DNA of 64,000 nucleotides from Bathymodiolus brooksi (taxonomy: Eukaryota > Mollusca > Bivalvia > Mytilida > Modiolidae), in contig OY804582.1 in assembly GCA_963680875.1 (NCBI GenBank), forward strand, positions 48,130,646 to 48,194,645, in the 5' to 3' direction. Within the stretch, counting starts at the first letter, position 1. Each line of letters begins with the position of its first letter. Shown piece after piece: positions 63,800 to 64,000 of the stretch. Below the pieces are notes generated by a model. It worked only from the letters and a program-made list of their open reading frames with translations, was not told the origin of the DNA and did no database searches. The translations under genes and the position numbers were made by a program.

Positions 63800-63975
63800 C
63801 TGGTACAGTTACGATTGAAAAGTTCATCTATGTTGCTACATTATGTAGTAATAATTTTCGTTCTAATACAGTTACGATTGAAAAGTTCATCTCTGTTGCT
63901 ACATTATGTAGGAATAATTTTCGTCCTAAAACAGTTGCGATTGAAAAGTTCATCTATGTTGCTACATTTGGCTCT
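63800..63975. repeat. 63-bp tandem repeat, about 2.7 copies
   Basis: The unit has acagttacgattgaaaagtt then catctatgttgctacattat, gtagtaataattttcgttct. Copies start at about 63806, 63869 and 63932. The array is cut short by ggctcttcattctc, a sequence that also precedes it (ggactcttcatc at about 63740). Confidence 0.85.
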
Positions 63976-64000
63976 TCATTCTCTTGGCCTGAATGGTCAT

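Overview
The window is nuclear DNA of an animal, most likely a bivalve mollusc; a scallop-like species is my guess. The evidence is split exons with GT/AG borders, AT-rich introns and intergenic DNA, and dense molluscan-type interspersed repeats. These include tRNA-headed SINE-like elements, elements starting AGCTCACCTG, and elements with an ATACCCCC/GGGGGGTAT hairpin. I see no prokaryotic or organellar features, no tRNA or rRNA gene and no CRISPR array.

Region 1 (1-22131, + strand) is the 3' part of an SLC6 Na+/Cl- dependent transporter gene that most resembles glycine transporters. Eleven exons join in phase to 463 codons plus a stop. They run from extracellular loop 2 through TM4-TM12 to the C-terminal tail; TM1-TM3 lie upstream of the window. 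Its introns hold many repeats. The intron 10114-19796 is almost entirely a tandem array (10225-18920, roughly 92 units of 92 or 96 bp). That array grew from an internal segment of a dispersed repeat, called R1 here; an unexpanded copy lies at 27930-28112. The exon downstream of the array is preceded by three truncated tandem copies of itself, and the exon upstream by one fragment. A second array (22318-24585, 38-bp unit with a GTCAC-N2-GTGAC palindrome) follows the stop codon.

Region 2 (24600-33700) is gene-poor. It holds SINE-like copies, R1 copies, a broken DIRS-type tyrosine recombinase (30345-31263, minus) and a broken Penelope-like reverse transcriptase (31880-32125, minus).

Region 3 (33713-57955, + strand) holds eight phase-compatible exons of a probably transposon-derived gene, from a family of uncharacterised cnidarian/molluscan proteins. 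The central catalytic part of the family appears deleted, and the C-terminal domain remains out of frame. The first intron (33980-52399) is a nest of mobile DNA: an inverted-repeat MITE, a 7.07-kb Mutator-like foldback element with a 10-bp target-site duplication (36778-43851), and a nearly complete but inactivated L1/Tx1-like LINE on the minus strand (about 44532-52215). The foldback element and the LINE each carry an inserted AGCTCACCTG-type element (R4).

Region 4 (57956-64000) holds a hairpin-headed repeat with 168-bp internal units, a diverged 560-bp duplication, and a very long LTR-like block (60312-62769) on the minus strand. A purine-rich tract follows the LTR, then an apparently non-coding internal region.
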